The notes: generated from the letters alone by a model not told the origin. 64,000 nt of DNA from Cellvibrio sp. 79 (GCA_003056245.1 MVDH01000005.1:173317-237316), one strand, 5' to 3'. Shown: positions 27,437-35,982, numbered from the stretch's first letter. Numbers and translations are program-made.

Positions 27437-29416
27437 TTAGATCCCTAACACAAAGAAAAAGTTGGCTATTGTGAAAATGATTGCCATAAGCACTCCAATA
27501 TTCGCCAGACGTATAGCGCCGATGCGATGGAAATTGGTGATGCTGCTCGCATACAAAATACAATAAGGAATTAATATCGGAAGAATATAACGGAAATCAA
27601 TATTTACCGGGAACGTCATCCTCATATAAGTAACACCTGCTATTAATAAAAGGCCAGTGAGTAAAATGACGGTTTGCCGTTTAAATTCTTCCCTCTGCAT
27701 GTGGTAGAGGCCAAACAACATATAAGCACTCATTAGCACTGCCAGTAAACTCGAAATAACCGCTGAGTTTTTTGCCAACAAACTGCTGTAACCAAATTCA
27801 CCAAATAATCCGGTTTTGCCCTGGTAATTCATAAAATACTGGCGGCCTTTTTCATCTTCCCAAGGGGAAGTAAAAGGTTCAGTAATAAATGTTTTCATAT
27901 CGAACCAGACAAAATTTTGCGCCGCGTTGCCAACACGAAGTGCGGAAGAAACATTGTTGATGTTGTCGATATAAAGTTGGTCGCGTTTGCCTTGCAGTTT
28001 TAACAACAAGCCAGGACCCACTGTAATTGCCAAAGATAACAACACGATAATGCCGGGGACAATTGCCAGTTTCAGGTAGTAAATCCATTCTCTGGATTTA
28101 ATCATTTTGGCGAGACCGATAACTCCAATAACAGCAATTAATATTTCGCCGTTTGCCTTAGTCAGCGTGGTCAGTGCCGTTACTATGCTGGCAATCAGTA
28201 GATCACGTTTGCTATCACTGCTAAACCAGCGTGCAATATAGTAAGTGCCGGCCGCAAAGAGGAAATAGAGCATTGGATCATTGCCAATACGCACAGAGTG
28301 AATAATGCTTGATGGCCACAACGCAAACATTGCACCTATCACGATGAACAGGTGCTGCTCGGTGATTCCCCATGTTTTAGTCGGTGATACGGAGTTTCCG
28401 GAGGTTAACGCTGGTTCAGTTTTTTTGTTAGCAGATAAAAGTTGTATGAATTTTGAATTCAGATGCTTGCCATATTCTTTTGATCTTTTGGCGGGTGGAG
28501 AAACAAAAGTTGCCTGTAATGGCTCGGCGTAAACAGGCGTTCTCCGGGTAATATTTAAAAATTGCCTGATTAATAACAATCCAAAATAGACGAAGCCCAT
28601 TGAATAGGCCAGGCATAATAATTGTTGGATACGTTGTGCTTCCTGATTGCTAATCGGCCCAAATGCTCGTGTAATTTTAAATGTGATGGCACCGGTGTAG
28701 TAATAAAGTGGCGGATGGAAATAGGCTCCGTCCGTTGCTTTTTCCAGCGCGGGTGGAAGCCAATGCACTGCCAGATACTCTGAGTAATCCAGGTGTTCTT
28801 CCTGATCGTGGGTACGGGTATCAGGAGGAGTAATACTGAAGTAAAAAAGCCTGATAAATAACGCAGCCAATAATAAAACTTTGAATGAGCGACCGAGATT
28901 GGTTTTGATAATTAACAAGCTGACAAACAGCCCACTCAACAGTAGTACAATGTTTCCCAATTTATCGCCATACAATGACTTGAAGTTTATTCCCATCATT
29001 CCACCGGTATCGGTAAATATGATCTGGATTTTATTGTCGCCATTATTTAAATAATCACCGAGGTCGTAAGTAAAACCATTGCGATAATCGCGGCGCGAGG
29101 ATTCTGAAATACTGCTAAGGTCTGCTGGCTTGTCATTAATTAAAATGGCAAGAACCTCATCATCGGGAATTATCTGGACCCGGGTTCCGGAAAGGCTTTC
29201 TTTGGTAATTGTACCGTTCAACTCATAAGTCCCGCTTGCCGGGGAGCCCATGTACAGCGGAAATTGAACGTCTGTCTTTACGCCATTTGGCCCGGTCATT
29301 GTGAAGTTGCTATAAGCGAGCTGACTGGATTTATTGAATGTGGCCGTCGCAATAATTGCCAGGGCAAGCGCGCCCAGGATCAGGCCAAAGAATAAATTAT
29401 TTTTTATGATTCTCAT
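27437..29416 (-). CDS. Polytopic membrane glycosyltransferase (GT39/PMT-like)
   Basis: 659 residues. One N-terminal helix anchors a periplasmic beta domain (about residues 30-150), then about ten or more membrane helices follow. The catalytic-type loop holds DTRTHDQEEHLDYSEY and FHPPLYYYTGAI, the D/E-containing and H-P-P-L-Y-Y patterns seen in dolichyl/undecaprenyl-phosphate-sugar-dependent transferases. It is the last gene of the gtr-like cluster and shares one base with the DUF2304 gene before it. By position it should transfer the sugar that the upstream GT2 proteins load on the lipid carrier. Donor and acceptor are unknown. Confidence 0.78.
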   Translation of the reverse strand: MRIIKNNLFFGLILGALALAIIATATFNKSSQLAYSNFTMTGPNGVKTDVQFPLYMGSPASGTYELNGTITKESLSGTRVQIIPDDEVLAILINDKPADLSSISESSRRDYRNGFTYDLGDYLNNGDNKIQIIFTDTGGMMGINFKSLYGDKLGNIVLLLSGLFVSLLIIKTNLGRSFKVLLLAALFIRLFYFSITPPDTRTHDQEEHLDYSEYLAVHWLPPALEKATDGAYFHPPLYYYTGAITFKITRAFGPISNQEAQRIQQLLCLAYSMGFVYFGLLLIRQFLNITRRTPVYAEPLQATFVSPPAKRSKEYGKHLNSKFIQLLSANKKTEPALTSGNSVSPTKTWGITEQHLFIVIGAMFALWPSSIIHSVRIGNDPMLYFLFAAGTYYIARWFSSDSKRDLLIASIVTALTTLTKANGEILIAVIGVIGLAKMIKSREWIYYLKLAIVPGIIVLLSLAITVGPGLLLKLQGKRDQLYIDNINNVSSALRVGNAAQNFVWFDMKTFITEPFTSPWEDEKGRQYFMNYQGKTGLFGEFGYSSLLAKNSAVISSLLAVLMSAYMLFGLYHMQREEFKRQTVILLTGLLLIAGVTYMRMTFPVNIDFRYILPILIPYCILYASSITNFHRIGAIRLANIGVLMAIIFTIANFFFVLGI

Positions 29417-29805
29417 TACGACTGTTCCTTGGATTTTTGCTCGAGATTTTTTATTTCTGCTTTAAGTATGCCGATTTCCTGGGTCAGGTTTTTATTGCTT
29501 TCAGATAGCTTTGAGATAACCACGGAGAACTGAATTAAAATAAAGAAAGCACCGATAATTAGTACCAATAACAAGGCGGCCGGGGCATAGATAATTCCCA
29601 GTGTTTGCGCCACTAATTCCAGCAACGGTTTGAACAGCGAAACCAGGAAGAAGGTAATGCCACAACCAAGCCAGAGCAGGGAATACTCTTCTTTCAGTTT
29701 TTTTCGTTTAATGAGTTTCAGGATAAACACAATCAGCGTTGCACTGCCAATAATGGAAAAAACCTGAATACGGTTTTGAATTAAAAAATCCAGGGATTCT
29801 TGCAT
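29416..29805 (-). CDS. DUF2304 small membrane protein
   Basis: 129 residues: two to three membrane helices (IFSIIGSATLIVFILKLI, LLWLGCGITFFLVSLF, ALLLVLIIGAFFILIQ), then a charged coiled-coil tail with leucine/isoleucine heptads (LSESNKNLTQEIGILKAEIKNLEQK). The pattern matches DUF2304, which almost always accompanies a polyprenyl-phosphate GT2 gene. Here it starts five bases after such a gene and overlaps the membrane transferase. It may act as a partner subunit of the GT2, which is inference from gene order. Confidence 0.8.
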   Translation of the reverse strand: MQESLDFLIQNRIQVFSIIGSATLIVFILKLIKRKKLKEEYSLLWLGCGITFFLVSLFKPLLELVAQTLGIIYAPAALLLVLIIGAFFILIQFSVVISKLSESNKNLTQEIGILKAEIKNLEQKSKEQS

Positions 29806-29810
29806 GATCT

Positions 29811-30527
29811 TTACCTTCTTAATTGCGCGCGTTGCGCCGTCATTAAGATTGCAAGGCTAACTTTAATCATATAGTGAGCCGATTTGAGTCCGGATATGGA
29901 TGAGTGACCACCTTGACGCTCTTGCATCTCGACCGAAACTTCTTTAATAGTGAAATTATTTTTCCCCAACAGAATAATGGTTTCCGGTTCCGGATAGTCA
30001 GTGGGATAGTGGGCTGCCAGAAAGGCAATTGCCTGCTTGTTGTAAGCCCGAAAGCCTGAGGTGCTATCGGTAATTTTTTGCTTGATCAATAAGTTATTCA
30101 GGAACTCAAAAAAACGAATTCCAACGCGACGCATAAAGGTACTTTGAAATCCATCCGTTTTAACGACAAATCGTGAACCAATACAGGAATCGCATTCTTG
30201 TTTATACAGAGGTTCCAGGATTTTGGGTATTTCGGATGGCAGATGTTGTCCGTCGCCATCAAACTGGATTGCGTAATCGTAATTATTGTAAAGCGCGTAT
30301 TTAAAACCGGTTTGCACAGCACCGCCAATTCCCAGGTTCGAGGGAAGTTGGATGACGGTTGCGAGCCCGGTTGATTCCGCTTCTTTCTGGGTGTTGTCTT
30401 TGGAGCCGTCGTTCACTACCAGGCAAGTAAAATCAGCATCCTGTTTTTTTAAGGACAGAATGACATTCCTGATATTAGCCTCTTCGTTATAGGCTGGAAT
30501 AATGATAAGAATTTTTTCTTTTGCCAT
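29811..30527 (-). CDS. GT2 glycosyltransferase, DPM1/polyprenyl-phosphate type
   Basis: 238-residue cytosolic GT-A transferase without membrane helices. ILIIIPAYNEEANI, VVNDGSKDNT and the DxD-like QFDGDGQH are the nucleotide-sugar and metal sites; SRFVVKTDGFQSTFMRRVGIRFFEFLNNLL and DSTSGFRAYN follow as in DPM1-like enzymes. It probably loads a sugar from a nucleotide donor onto undecaprenyl phosphate at the inner face. Directly downstream lie DUF2304 and the membrane transferase, together a usual three-gene module; upstream is a gtrA/gtrB pair, so the cluster has two lipid-sugar synthases. Confidence 0.88.
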   Translation of the reverse strand: MAKEKILIIIPAYNEEANIRNVILSLKKQDADFTCLVVNDGSKDNTQKEAESTGLATVIQLPSNLGIGGAVQTGFKYALYNNYDYAIQFDGDGQHLPSEIPKILEPLYKQECDSCIGSRFVVKTDGFQSTFMRRVGIRFFEFLNNLLIKQKITDSTSGFRAYNKQAIAFLAAHYPTDYPEPETIILLGKNNFTIKEVSVEMQERQGGHSSISGLKSAHYMIKVSLAILMTAQRAQLRR

Positions 30528-30620
30528 ACCAACACCTGCATTTTATTGTGCGGCATATTGCTATTGTCAGGAGCAATTAAGAATGCCAGTTGTTCTAGGT
30601 TGATATCCCGCAAATAGGAG

Positions 30621-31583
30621 TTATTTGTCGGAGTTTTTAACAATATCACTAATATGAAACTTGGGACGTCTTTTTACTTCTTCATAAATCTTTGATAAGT
30701 ATTCGCCGATAATTCCCAGGCAAATCAGTTGTACGCTACCAATAAAAAGCAAGGGAAGTAATACCGATGCCCAACCAGGTGTTGCATCATCGGTCAATAA
30801 TCTCACTGCTAAAACCCATGCTATCAAACTGAACGAAGCAAAGCCTGAAAGCAGGCCAAGTACAGTAATCATGCGCAATGGTGCGGTAGAAAATGCAGTG
30901 ATGCCTTTCCATGCAAACGAGAGCATTTTCTTTAAGGGATATTTACTTTCACCAGCTTCCCGCGCCTGGCGTTCATATTTCACAATGGAGGAGGGATAAC
31001 CCATCTCGCGCACTATGCCGCGCAAAAATAAATTTGATTCTCCATATTCTTTTAAAGATTCCAGCGCACGGCGTGACAAAAGACGGAAATCAGCATGATT
31101 AAAAACAAGGTCGACCCCCATTTTTTTCATCAGGTGATAGTAGCCTTCGGCAGTAAATCGTTTAAAAAAAGTATCGGTGTGACGCGCGGAACGCACGCCA
31201 TAAACTACGTCATTTCCTTTCAGGTATTCATCTACCATCGCTTCGATATTTTGCGGATCATCTTGTAAGTCCGCATCAATACTGACAGTGATATCTTCTG
31301 TAGTTGTGCACAAACCCGCGTACAACGCATTCTGGTGCCCTTTATTGCGCGATAATTTTATAGCAACCAAGGCAGGATTTTTTGCAGCTTCTTCGTTCAG
31401 GATTTTCCAGGTTTTATCTTTACTGCCGTCATCAACCAGATAAATTTTTGAATCCTGATTAATTTTCCCTTTTGTAATCATTGAATCGCGTAACGCCAGC
31501 AATGTTGCTAGCGTTTTGGGTAGCATTTCCTCTTCGTTGTAACAGGGAATAACAACAGCGAGTGACGGCGTTGGGGCGTTCAT
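30621..31583 (-). CDS. GtrB-like bactoprenol glycosyltransferase
   Basis: 320 residues, ArnC/GtrB/DPM1-type GT2 with two C-terminal membrane helices (MITVLGLLSGFASFSLIAWVLAV and LLPLLFIGSVQLICLGIIGEYLSKIYEE). The donor site shows VVIPCYNEEE, LVDDGSKD and the DxD in SIDADLQDDP; the membrane-proximal RQAREAGESKYPLKKML is the usual GtrB signature. The chosen ATG is two bases after the gtrA stop; the longer frame would overlap gtrA. It transfers a hexose to undecaprenyl phosphate for later flipping by GtrA. Confidence 0.9.
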   Translation of the reverse strand: MNAPTPSLAVVIPCYNEEEMLPKTLATLLALRDSMITKGKINQDSKIYLVDDGSKDKTWKILNEEAAKNPALVAIKLSRNKGHQNALYAGLCTTTEDITVSIDADLQDDPQNIEAMVDEYLKGNDVVYGVRSARHTDTFFKRFTAEGYYHLMKKMGVDLVFNHADFRLLSRRALESLKEYGESNLFLRGIVREMGYPSSIVKYERQAREAGESKYPLKKMLSFAWKGITAFSTAPLRMITVLGLLSGFASFSLIAWVLAVRLLTDDATPGWASVLLPLLFIGSVQLICLGIIGEYLSKIYEEVKRRPKFHISDIVKNSDK

Positions 31584-31585
31584 GG

Positions 31586-31981
31586 TTAATGTTTCCTGTA
31601 GATCCAGAATTTGTGAACACAAAAGTTCAGTACAACAGTTATCCCGGTCGCTAAAAATTGAGCCACCACATAATGTTCTACCCAGGGCAAGGGCAGATAA
31701 TGGTCAAATACAAATAAAAAGGCTGCAAACAGCGCAGTATTGGTTGATAAACCAATAGCGACCGCGACGAGATATTTAGGAATTGTCTCTTTATGGTTGC
31801 TACGGCTATTGAATGTGTAGCGGTAATTCGCCCAGTAATTAAAGAATGATGAAAGCACATAACCAGCTACTGAGGCAGCAACCTCAGGTAACCAACGACT
31901 TTCAACAAACAATATCAGTAGTAAAAACTGAATCAGTGTGGAAAGCCCACCAATACCTAGAAAAAGGGCGAAACGTTTCAT
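31586..31981 (-). CDS. GtrA-family lipid-linked sugar flippase
   Basis: 131 residues with four membrane helices. The motif FLGIGGLSTLIQFLLLILF, then YVLSSFFNYWANYRYTF and the C-terminal LNFCVHKFWIYR match GtrA, proposed to flip undecaprenyl-phosphate-sugar to the periplasm. It is the first gene of a tightly packed five-gene operon ending in the membrane transferase. Confidence 0.9.
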   Translation of the reverse strand: MKRFALFLGIGGLSTLIQFLLLILFVESRWLPEVAASVAGYVLSSFFNYWANYRYTFNSRSNHKETIPKYLVAVAIGLSTNTALFAAFLFVFDHYLPLPWVEHYVVAQFLATGITVVLNFCVHKFWIYRKH

Positions 31982-32130
31982 TTCATTGTTATTTTATTTA
32001 GCTTTTAACAGAGGTTCTGTTTTTAAAAAACCGCTGCACATTACCACATTTTGGTTGACTGTGTAGTGTATTTACTTGCGGATGTACGAACTTGGGAAGG
32101 GGATAGCAGAATCGGTGTAATTGAAAATTA

Positions 32131-32358
32131 TCAGGCCCAGCGCAACGCTACACCGGAGCGTTCGATGTACATATATTCAGGTTTATTAGTCAGAGGATGA
32201 CAGGCATGGCGTAAGTGATGATGGTCAGCAGTAGAGCCCATGTATTCCCAGCAGACGCCTTCGTGCACACAGAGAGGATCGCCATCATTTAATGAGTAGC
32301 TCGCAAGTTCATCCCACATTTTTTGCCACTCAGGGTGATTAATATCGAGATATTGCAT
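32131..32358 (-). CDS. Small His/Cys-rich protein of unknown function
   Basis: 75 residues, no signal peptide or membrane segment. A good ribosome site (AAGGAT) precedes the ATG. Potential metal ligands are dense: C30 and C36 with H32 between (CVHEGVC), then H46-H48, H51, C53 and H54 (HHHLRHACH). It is transcribed away from the MerR-type regulator gene, 303 bases away. I do not recognise a family. The ligand pattern and context could mean metal binding; a small stable structural protein is equally possible. Confidence 0.6.
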   Translation of the reverse strand: MQYLDINHPEWQKMWDELASYSLNDGDPLCVHEGVCWEYMGSTADHHHLRHACHPLTNKPEYMYIERSGVALRWA

Positions 32359-32661
32359 GTTTTATCCTTTGCGCATTGGGTAATAAATATGCATTCATTG
32401 TGGATTGTTAAGTTTCTTTGTCAAGAGTTGCTATTAACGCGATGATTTAAAAAGGAAAATAAATAATAAAATCGTGCTTTTCGTCACTCATTATAAAGTA
32501 ACTTCAGGCTAGTTTGTCGTCTAAATTTGTATTTTTGTGTCATTGGGTAGCAAGAAAAAGAAAGACTGTTACTTGAGGTTATGTAGTCGATATCAAAATT
32601 TGTACCATCCTTTCTGTTAGGGTAAGGTTTGCTTTGTTTACAAGTTAACCGGGAGGTTGAT
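32359..32661. other. 303-base divergent gap with the MerR gene promoter
   Basis: AT-rich. It separates the small His/Cys-rich gene from the merR-like gene. Apart from the operator-like element near 32600-32630 nothing else is evident. Confidence 0.5.
32600..32630 (+). promoter_or_regulatory. Candidate MerR-type promoter/operator
   Basis: TTGTACC resembles a -35 box merged with an ACC half-site; ACCATCC and GGGTAAGGT form an imperfect inverted repeat in the spacer, as in MerR/CueR-controlled promoters (ACCTT...AAGGT). It lies 32-62 bases upstream of the regulator gene, suggesting autoregulation. Confidence 0.45.
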
Positions 32662-33105
32662 ATGAATATCGGTCAGGCTGCCCAGGCATCTGGTCTATCG
32701 ACTAAAGCGATACGTTATTACGAAGATTTGGGATTGGTTGTCCCCGAACGCGACCAGAGCAATGACTACCGGGTCTATTCCAGTCGGAATGTTGAGCATC
32801 TGCGGTTTTTATGCAGGGCGAGGGCGGTAGGGCTGAATCTTGAGGAGTGCAGTAATCTTCTTGCTATTTATTCTGATCCGGAGCGTCGTTGTGCACAGGT
32901 TAAAGCATTAGTTGCTGAAAAAATTGCCCTGGTTGATCAACAACTGTCTTCGCTAGCCGCCCTGCGTGAAACCCTGGCTGGTATGGCAAATGAGTGTACC
33001 GGCAATACTGCCGATGAAATTAGTCCGGAGCGCATACACGGTGCGCAAATCGGCAAGCCTGCCGGTATGGCGTTCACGTTGGTAGGTGAATCAGATACTC
33101 CCTAG
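32662..33105 (+). CDS. MerR-family regulator, CueR/ZntR-like, atypical metal loop
   Basis: 147 residues. The N-terminal winged helix (NIGQAAQASGLSTKAIRYYEDLGLV, then NDYRVYSSRNVEHLRFLCRARAVGLNLEE) is typical of metal-sensing MerR proteins, followed by a dimerisation helix. C77 in RRCAQVK matches the cysteine that distinguishes divalent sensors (ZntR, MerR) from CueR, which has Ser there. C112 in NECTGN matches the first loop cysteine, but position 120, a cysteine in CueR, is Ile (preceded by E119). The ligand set is therefore incomplete. The start at 32662 follows GGGAGG. No exporter gene is beside it; the nearest gene is the divergent His/Cys-rich protein. Confidence 0.88.
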   Translation: MNIGQAAQASGLSTKAIRYYEDLGLVVPERDQSNDYRVYSSRNVEHLRFLCRARAVGLNLEECSNLLAIYSDPERRCAQVKALVAEKIALVDQQLSSLAALRETLAGMANECTGNTADEISPERIHGAQIGKPAGMAFTLVGESDTP

Positions 33106-33175
33106 CGCCGGTGTTTTTCCGGTCGGAAAAAGGCTATGATGCGCGCCGTTTTGTCATTTGTTTTTGGGGGATTCA

Positions 33176-33745
33176 ATGAGCATCAAATCTGATAAGTGGA
33201 TGCGCCGTATGGCGGAAGAGCACGGCATGATCGAGCCATTTGAGCCAGGCCAGATTCGCTACGATGCTGCAGGTCAGCGCATCGTGTCCTATGGCACTTC
33301 CAGTTATGGTTACGATGTTCGCTGTGCCGATGAATTCAAGATTTTTACCAATGTGCACTCCACAGTAGTTGATCCAAAAAACTTTGATGAAAAAAGTTTT
33401 GTCGATATTAAAAGCGATGTTTGTATTATCCCTCCCAATTCTTTTGCGTTAGCGCGAACGGTTGAATACTTTCGTATTCCGCGCAATATTTTGACGGTGT
33501 GCCTGGGGAAATCCACTTATGCGCGTTGCGGGATTATTGTGAATGTGACTCCGCTTGAGCCTGAGTGGGAGGGGCATGTGACCCTGGAGTTTTCCAACAC
33601 CACACCATTGCCAGCAAAAATTTATGCTAACGAAGGTGTGGCGCAAATGCTGTTTTTTGAATCTGACGAAACTTGCGAAACCTCTTATCGTGATCGCGGT
33701 GGCAAATACCAGGGCCAACGCGGTGTAACTTTGCCGCGCACTTAA
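33176..33745 (+). CDS. dcd: dCTP deaminase
   Basis: 189 residues, homotrimeric; converts dCTP to dUTP for dTMP synthesis. Family motifs: [55 protein letters not shown] (with the catalytic Glu) and the C-terminal lid [11 protein letters not shown]. The ATG at 33176, behind GGGG, gives the standard length; six codons further upstream would not. The next small gene begins one base after its stop. Confidence 0.97.
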   Translation: MSIKSDKWMRRMAEEHGMIEPFEPGQIRYDAAGQRIVSYGTSSYGYDVRCADEFKIFTNVHSTVVDPKNFDEKSFVDIKSDVCIIPPNSFALARTVEYFRIPRNILTVCLGKSTYARCGIIVNVTPLEPEWEGHVTLEFSNTTPLPAKIYANEGVAQMLFFESDETCETSYRDRGGKYQGQRGVTLPRT

Positions 33746-33746
33746 T

Positions 33747-33932
33747 ATGGGTGATGTAATCCCGTTTAAAAAACCGAGCCCTTTTGAAAAGCATAAAGGC
33801 AAAACGTTGTGTCGTAGCGGTTTTCATAAATGGGAAGTGGTTAAGGAAAAACAATTTGATGTGAAGCAGGGAAAGTTGGTAACGATTTATAAATGCAGCC
33901 GTTGCGGCGAACAAAAAGTAGAATTGAAGTAA
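33747..33932 (+). CDS. 61-residue zinc-ribbon-like protein (DUF1660-like)
   Basis: Possible Zn ligands are C22, H27, C50 and C53 (LCRSGFHKWE ... YKCSRCGE), the C-x4-H ... C-x-x-C arrangement of small zinc ribbons such as DUF1660. It is basic, with no signal peptide. It starts one base after the dcd stop and is followed by a strong terminator, so it is cotranscribed with dcd. No function can be given. Its position and intact metal-like motif make it a real gene rather than a chance frame. Confidence 0.7.
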   Translation: MGDVIPFKKPSPFEKHKGKTLCRSGFHKWEVVKEKQFDVKQGKLVTIYKCSRCGEQKVELK

Positions 33933-33942
33933 TGCTAAAAAT

Positions 33943-33970
33943 AAAAAAGGCTCCCTGTGGAGCCTTTTTT
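33943..33970 (+). terminator. Terminator after dcd and the zinc-ribbon gene
   Basis: AAAAAAGGCTCC pairs with GGAGCCTTTTTT over CTGT. It may also serve the convergent slyD gene. Confidence 0.92.
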
Positions 33971-33991
33971 ATTGCGTGTTTCACGTCGCCA

Positions 33992-34477
33992 TTAGTGGTG
34001 GTGATGACCACCTGCACCGTGGGCGTGGCCGTGGTTCAATTCTTCCTCGGTCGCGGCGCGTACTTCAGTAATTTCCACATCAAAATTCAAATCAACACCA
34101 GCCAGTGGGTGATTGCCGTCGATGGTAACTTGATCGCCTTCAACGTGGGTAACGGTCACTACTTGCAGGCCGTGTTCAGTTTCTGCGTGGAACTCCATAC
34201 CTACTTCAATTTGCTCAATGCCGGAAAACATGGTCGTTGGTAATTCCTGCACCAAGCTGTCATCACGCAAGCCATAAGCTTGTGCTGCTTTAACGGCTAC
34301 ATTCAGTTTGTCGCCTACAGTTTTCCCTTCAAGCTCCTGTTCAAGGCCCGGAATAATATTGCCTGCGCCGTGCAGATAGGACAGTGGCTCCTGGCCTTCA
34401 GAAGAATCAAGCACTTTGCCAGTGCCATCAGTCAGTGTGTAGTGGAAGCTGGCAACGCTGTTTTCTGCAATTTTCAT
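33992..34477 (-). CDS. slyD: FKBP-type peptidyl-prolyl isomerase SlyD
   Basis: 161 residues. It combines prolyl isomerisation and chaperone activity with metal binding. The FKBP domain (SFHYTLTDGTGKVLDSSEG, YLHGAGNIIPGLEQELEGK) is interrupted by the insert-in-flap domain (about 65-125) and closed by GNHPLAGVDLNFDVEI, all typical of SlyD. The C-terminal tail is His-rich (NHGHAHGAGGHHHH), as in Ni-binding SlyD used in hydrogenase maturation; the four terminal His residues are native sequence. No hydrogenase genes are visible here. Confidence 0.95.
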   Translation of the reverse strand: MKIAENSVASFHYTLTDGTGKVLDSSEGQEPLSYLHGAGNIIPGLEQELEGKTVGDKLNVAVKAAQAYGLRDDSLVQELPTTMFSGIEQIEVGMEFHAETEHGLQVVTVTHVEGDQVTIDGNHPLAGVDLNFDVEITEVRAATEEELNHGHAHGAGGHHHH

Positions 34478-34561
34478 AAAAAGCCTTTTGATTGGATAAA
34501 TTAATAAAATAATTTTTTACGTTGAAATCAATGTTGAATCAAGAATTAAAAAGTTAGCGCA

Positions 34562-35287
34562 TTAAAATTTTTCAATAGCTTTGCCATCCACAGATGCTTT
34601 GTGGATATAGATGGTATATGTGCTGCCTTTTTCTTCCTGCTGCAAGCGGACGAGCAGGTAGCTCCAGTCTTTGGCAAGCCATGCATAGGTCACGCGCTTA
34701 TCGTTATCGCGGCTACGTTTTACTTTTACTGTATTTACCTTACCTAGCGGTGTATCCAGCACTTCTTCCCCCAGCGTGACAAACTTGTATTCTTTCAAGT
34801 GGCCGCCATCGGCAATCTGGTAACTGAAATTTTTCTGGCCGTTAAGTAAATCCTGTTGCAACTGGATTTGGTAGCTGAGTTTGTCTTGCACTCGTTGGGT
34901 AATATCCATTTGCCAGTTGGTTTGTTGTACTTTGTTAATAACAGTTTTTTTATCCCAGTCAAAACTTAAATCGGCATCGCGATCTTTTCCCAATCCGCGT
35001 CGCTTGTACAAATAGTGAAGCGGTTTAATTGTTTGTTTTACCGGGTCCCATTGCATTTTGCTGGTTTCGGTAATGGTCCCAATCATCGAATCAAACTTGA
35101 AGAGCAGGTCATATTGATTATCTGCGCTTTTGGTGAGCCGGTTGGTGACGGTGATGTTAAAGCCGTAGAGCTTGGCTTTGTATTGGTTGTCAAACGTTCT
35201 TGGTGCTTCGACTGCAGTGGCCAGCGCTGAGGCAAACAAGAGGCCAGTTGCGATCAGGTGGTGAAGGCTAAACCGAAAGTTGAGCAT
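34562..35287 (-). CDS. Exported DUF3108 protein
   Basis: 241 residues with a signal peptide (HLIATGLLFASALATAVEA). The rest is beta-rich and matches DUF3108 through YKAKLYGFNITVTNRLTKS, KPLHYLYKRRGLGKDRDADLSFDWDKK and the late DTPLGKVNTVKVKR stretch. Function is unknown; a lipid-binding barrel related to LolA/LppX has been suggested for such proteins, which I treat as speculation. It follows purM-purN with only 11 bases, a placement conserved in pseudomonads and relatives. Confidence 0.85.
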   Translation of the reverse strand: MLNFRFSLHHLIATGLLFASALATAVEAPRTFDNQYKAKLYGFNITVTNRLTKSADNQYDLLFKFDSMIGTITETSKMQWDPVKQTIKPLHYLYKRRGLGKDRDADLSFDWDKKTVINKVQQTNWQMDITQRVQDKLSYQIQLQQDLLNGQKNFSYQIADGGHLKEYKFVTLGEEVLDTPLGKVNTVKVKRSRDNDKRVTYAWLAKDWSYLLVRLQQEEKGSTYTIYIHKASVDGKAIEKF

Positions 35288-35298
35288 AGTATCTTCCG

Positions 35299-35979
35299 TT
35301 AAATGTCGTTGGCCTCAATTTGATAACCGCTTTCTGCTAAAAGTTCACCATTTAGCTCGGCTTTGCCGTCAGCCATCCGCAATTTACCCTCGGCAAACCA
35401 TTTGACTGCCAGCGGGTAAATCACATGCTCCTGCCGTTGCACGCGCTTGGCTAGCAGGCCTGCATCATCGTTGGCTAGCACAGGAACCCGTGCCTGGATG
35501 GCAACCGGACCACCGTCCAATTCTGCAGTGACAAAATGTACGCTGACCCCATGGTGGCTTTCGCCGGCATCAATTGCGCGTTGGTGTGTATGCAGTCCTT
35601 GAAACTTGGGAAGCAAAGATGGGTGGATATTGAGCATGCGGCCGAGGTAATGCTCTGTAAACGCTGGAGTCAAAATACGCATGAAGCCTGCCAGCACTAC
35701 GAGGCCAGGTGTGTAAGCATCAATAGTGCGCATGAGCTCGGTATCAAATGCGTCGCGGGTGGCGTAGTTCTTGTGATCAAGAACCAGTGTAGGAATTCCC
35801 GCTTTGCTGGCGCGGGTCAGGCCCATCACTTCGGGGCGATTGCTGATCACGGCGGCGATTTCAATAGGCAAATCGCCGCTGTTAACGCCATCAATCAAGG
35901 CTTGCAGGTTGCTGCCGCTACCGGAAATAAGAACAACAACGCGCAACTTTTTTACATCAGTGGAGGCAGCTTGCGACAT
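35299..35979 (-). CDS. purN: Phosphoribosylglycinamide formyltransferase
   Basis: 226 residues. Transfers a formyl group from 10-formyl-THF to GAR, step three of purine synthesis. The start of the Rossmann fold is LVVVLISGSGSNLQALID-like (LRVVVLISGSGSNLQ), and the active-site loop is MLNIHPSLLPKFQGLHTHQRAIDAG, with the catalytic Asn/His and, further on, SVHFVTAELDGGPVAIQ with the catalytic Asp. Its start lies three bases after the purM stop. Confidence 0.97.
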   Translation of the reverse strand: MSQAASTDVKKLRVVVLISGSGSNLQALIDGVNSGDLPIEIAAVISNRPEVMGLTRASKAGIPTLVLDHKNYATRDAFDTELMRTIDAYTPGLVVLAGFMRILTPAFTEHYLGRMLNIHPSLLPKFQGLHTHQRAIDAGESHHGVSVHFVTAELDGGPVAIQARVPVLANDDAGLLAKRVQRQEHVIYPLAVKWFAEGKLRMADGKAELNGELLAESGYQIEANDI

Positions 35980-35982
35980 TGA

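Noticed and set aside
27437..31981. gtrA/gtrB cluster as a prophage serotype-conversion locus
   Set aside because: No integrase, phage structural genes or attachment repeats are nearby, and the cluster carries extra GT2 and DUF2304 genes typical of chromosomal glycan loci.
33992..34010. Terminal HHHH in the slyD product as a cloning tag
   Set aside because: SlyD proteins have natural His-rich tails, and the surrounding sequence is ordinary chromosomal DNA.
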